DNA of 64,000 bases from Paraburkholderia caledonica NBRC 102488 (GTDB lineage: Bacteria; Pseudomonadota; Gammaproteobacteria; Burkholderiales; Burkholderiaceae), in the NCBI RefSeq assembly GCF_000685095.1, contig NZ_BAYE01000002.1:124001-188000 (forward strand), written 5' to 3'. Every line of letters starts with the position of its first letter. Within the stretch, counting starts at the first letter, position 1. The notes below the pieces were generated by a model, which did not search any database, was not told the origin of the DNA, and worked only from the letters and a program-made list of their open reading frames with translations. The translations under genes and the position numbers were made by a program. Positions 62,597 to 64,000 of this stretch are shown one piece after another.

Positions 62597-62615
62597 GCAC
62601 GCACGGTACGACCGT

Positions 62616-63326
62616 TCAGCGCGCTTCCGCTAACGCTTCGTTCGCTTCGCTCATCTGCGCGAGCGCGGCACGCATCGCGCCCATGGCCTGCGCATAGTCG
62701 TCGGCGCCGAAGACCGCCGAGCCGGCCACGAACACGTCGGAACCCGCCGCCGCGATCGGCGCGATGTTCGACGCCTTCACGCCACCATCCACTTCGATCA
62801 GCAACGCGCGTCCCGTGCGCTGCATGGTTGCGTCGACGCGCTCGCGCAGTATGCGTAGCTTCTCCAGCGTCTCGGGTATGAAGGCCTGGCCGCCGAAGCC
62901 GGGATTCACCGACATCACCAGTACTACGTCGAGCCGCTCGATCACATGATCGAGCACCGCGAGCGGCGTCGCAGGATTGAGCGCAAGTCCCACGCGCGCG
63001 CCGTGCGTCTTGATCAGTTCGATGGTCCGATGCACGTGCAGCGATGCTTCCGGATGAAAGCTGATCGTGTTCGCACCGGCTTCGGCAAAGCTGATGACGA
63101 GCGGATCCACCGGCATGGTCATCAGATGCACGTCGATCGGCACGCGCGTATGCGGCCGGATCGCCGCGCAAACGAGCGGCCCGACCGTGAGATTCGGCAC
63201 GTAATGGTTGTCCATTACATCGAGATGAATCCAGTCGGCGCCGGCTGCGGTGACGTCGCGAATCTCTTCGGCGAGACGCGCAAAGTCGGCAGACAGCAGC
63301 GAAGGAGCAATCAGAAAATCACGCAT
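62616..63326 (-). CDS. rpe: Ribulose-phosphate 3-epimerase
   Basis: 236 aa, AAGGAG site before the ATG. TIM barrel with IAPSLLSADFARLAEEIRDV, metal ligands in DWIHLDVMDNHYVPNLTVGP, LVMSVNPGFGGQAFIPETLE and LIEVDGGVKASNIAPIAAAG. It interconverts ribulose-5-phosphate and xylulose-5-phosphate. 14 bp after the aldolase gene, so this is probably the cbbE of a Calvin operon, though a housekeeping role is possible. Confidence 0.95.
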   Translation of the reverse strand: MRDFLIAPSLLSADFARLAEEIRDVTAAGADWIHLDVMDNHYVPNLTVGPLVCAAIRPHTRVPIDVHLMTMPVDPLVISFAEAGANTISFHPEASLHVHRTIELIKTHGARVGLALNPATPLAVLDHVIERLDVVLVMSVNPGFGGQAFIPETLEKLRILRERVDATMQRTGRALLIEVDGGVKASNIAPIAAAGSDVFVAGSAVFGADDYAQAMGAMRAALAQMSEANEALAEAR

Positions 63327-63340
63327 GCCGGTCTCCTTGC

Positions 63341-64000
63341 TCAGTGATAACGGCGCGCCATCGCCTCAAGCGCCAATGGCTTGATGCGCGGCGCCTGCCC
63401 TGCGCAGCCGAACGCCTCGAAGCGCTCGACGCAGACGCCGCGGGCAGCCGCCGTTGCGGCCTTCAATGCGGCGCGCGGATCGAACTCGGCCCGCGCGTTC
63501 GCCAGCGACTTGCGCATTGCGCCGCTCATCGCGAGCCGGATGTCGGTGTCGATATTCACCTTGCGCACTCCGTGCGCAATGCCGCGCTGGATTTCTTCGA
63601 CCGGAACGCCGTACGTAGTGGGAATTTCACCGCCGTATTCACGGATTATCGCGAGCCACTCCTGTGGCACCGACGACGAACCGTGCATCACGAGATGCGT
63701 GTTCGGAATCCGCTCGTGAATTTCGACGATCCGGCCGATGGCGAGAATATCGCCGGTCGGCTGGCGGCTGAATTTATAGGCGCCGTGCGACGTGCCGATC
63801 GCAATCGCCAATGCGTCGACGCCGGTGGATTCCACGAAAATCTGCGCCTCGCGCGGATCGGTGAGCAGATCGTCGCGCGTGAGCTGCCCTTGCGCGCCGA
63901 CGCCGTCTTCCTCGCCGGCCATGCCGGTTTCCAGCGACCCGAGACAACCGAGTTCCCCTTCGACGGAAACACCCACCGCATGCGCTGCGTCCACCACGCG
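63341..64000 (-). CDS. Class II fructose-bisphosphate aldolase, C-terminal part
   Basis: The last 220 codons; the gene continues past the right edge. Class II features: zinc-binding [17 protein letters not shown] region, [50 protein letters not shown]. The sequence is of the CbbA type found in proteobacterial Calvin operons. Directly upstream of rpe on the same strand. Confidence 0.93.
   Translation of the reverse strand, partial: RVVDAAHAVGVSVEGELGCLGSLETGMAGEEDGVGAQGQLTRDDLLTDPREAQIFVESTGVDALAIAIGTSHGAYKFSRQPTGDILAIGRIVEIHERIPNTHLVMHGSSSVPQEWLAIIREYGGEIPTTYGVPVEEIQRGIAHGVRKVNIDTDIRLAMSGAMRKSLANARAEFDPRAALKAATAAARGVCVERFEAFGCAGQAPRIKPLALEAMARRYH

Noticed and set aside
1..64000. tRNA, rRNA, CRISPR arrays, insertion sequences, prophage or integrase genes
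   Set aside because: None was seen when reading both strands; the C1 island shows no mobile element borders.

Overview
The window looks like a chromosomal segment of a beta-proteobacterium in Burkholderiaceae, most like Paraburkholderia. The reasons are the high GC, the dense LysR regulators, Omp32-type porin, PHA depolymerase with a ribbon-helix-helix partner, and a dephospho-tetrahydromethanopterin (H4MPT) C1 cluster beside a xoxF methanol dehydrogenase cluster. No tRNA, rRNA, CRISPR array, insertion sequence or integrase was seen. The right end is cut inside an aldolase gene and the left end inside a depolymerase gene.

Left part (1-19.4 kb): PHA depolymerase start and RHH regulator; a small membrane protein; an NmrA-type SDR and an MDR oxidoreductase divergent from a LysR gene; a fatty acid desaturase convergent with another LysR gene. 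That second LysR gene diverges from a nine-gene catabolic operon (6643-15067): spermidine/putrescine-type ABC importer, a three-part FAD/2Fe-2S amine or opine dehydrogenase, a second FAD amine oxidase, and RidA to hydrolyse the imine product. Then an ECF41-type sigma factor, a LysR regulator, a second NmrA-type SDR and a diguanylate cyclase.

Middle part (19.8-37.8 kb): a lipoprotein made of two copies of a histidine-rich domain; then a complete ferulate module. MFS importer, porin and feruloyl esterase run leftward; feruloyl-CoA hydratase/lyase, vanillin dehydrogenase and feruloyl-CoA synthetase run rightward. Three copies of one operator-like dyad lie in the divergent promoter region, but no MarR-type gene is nearby. 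Next come a cysteine hydrolase, a three-gene surface polysaccharide group (TupA-like ATP-grasp, GT2, acyltransferase 3), an alpha/beta hydrolase divergent from a LysR gene, and an Ap4A phosphorylase.

Right part (37.8-64 kb): the C1 island. Leftward, xoxF-xoxG-xoxJ, an unknown secreted protein, a CbbR-like LysR gene and mxaRSACKL form one tightly packed run of about 10.8 kb. XoxF carries the extra aspartate of lanthanide-dependent enzymes; no mxaF or mxaI is present. Rightward, a pterin carbinolamine dehydratase-like gene, beta-RFAP synthase, mtdB, an ATP-grasp protein, mch, a RimK-like ATP-grasp protein, a CitG-like protein, fae and a small secreted Cys protein. Then dihydroneopterin aldolase (leftward), a sigma-54 activator coupled to dmrB, and a dihydropteroate synthase-like protein. 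The island ends with leftward ribulose-phosphate epimerase and class II aldolase, probably the edge of a Calvin cycle operon. The inferred logic is: methanol to formaldehyde (XoxF) to H4MPT-bound C1 units (Fae, MtdB, Mch) to formate/CO2 (genes outside), with cofactor biosynthesis encoded alongside and CO2 re-fixed by the Calvin cycle. Formaldehyde from demethylation of vanillate, the product of the ferulate module, could feed the same pathway.
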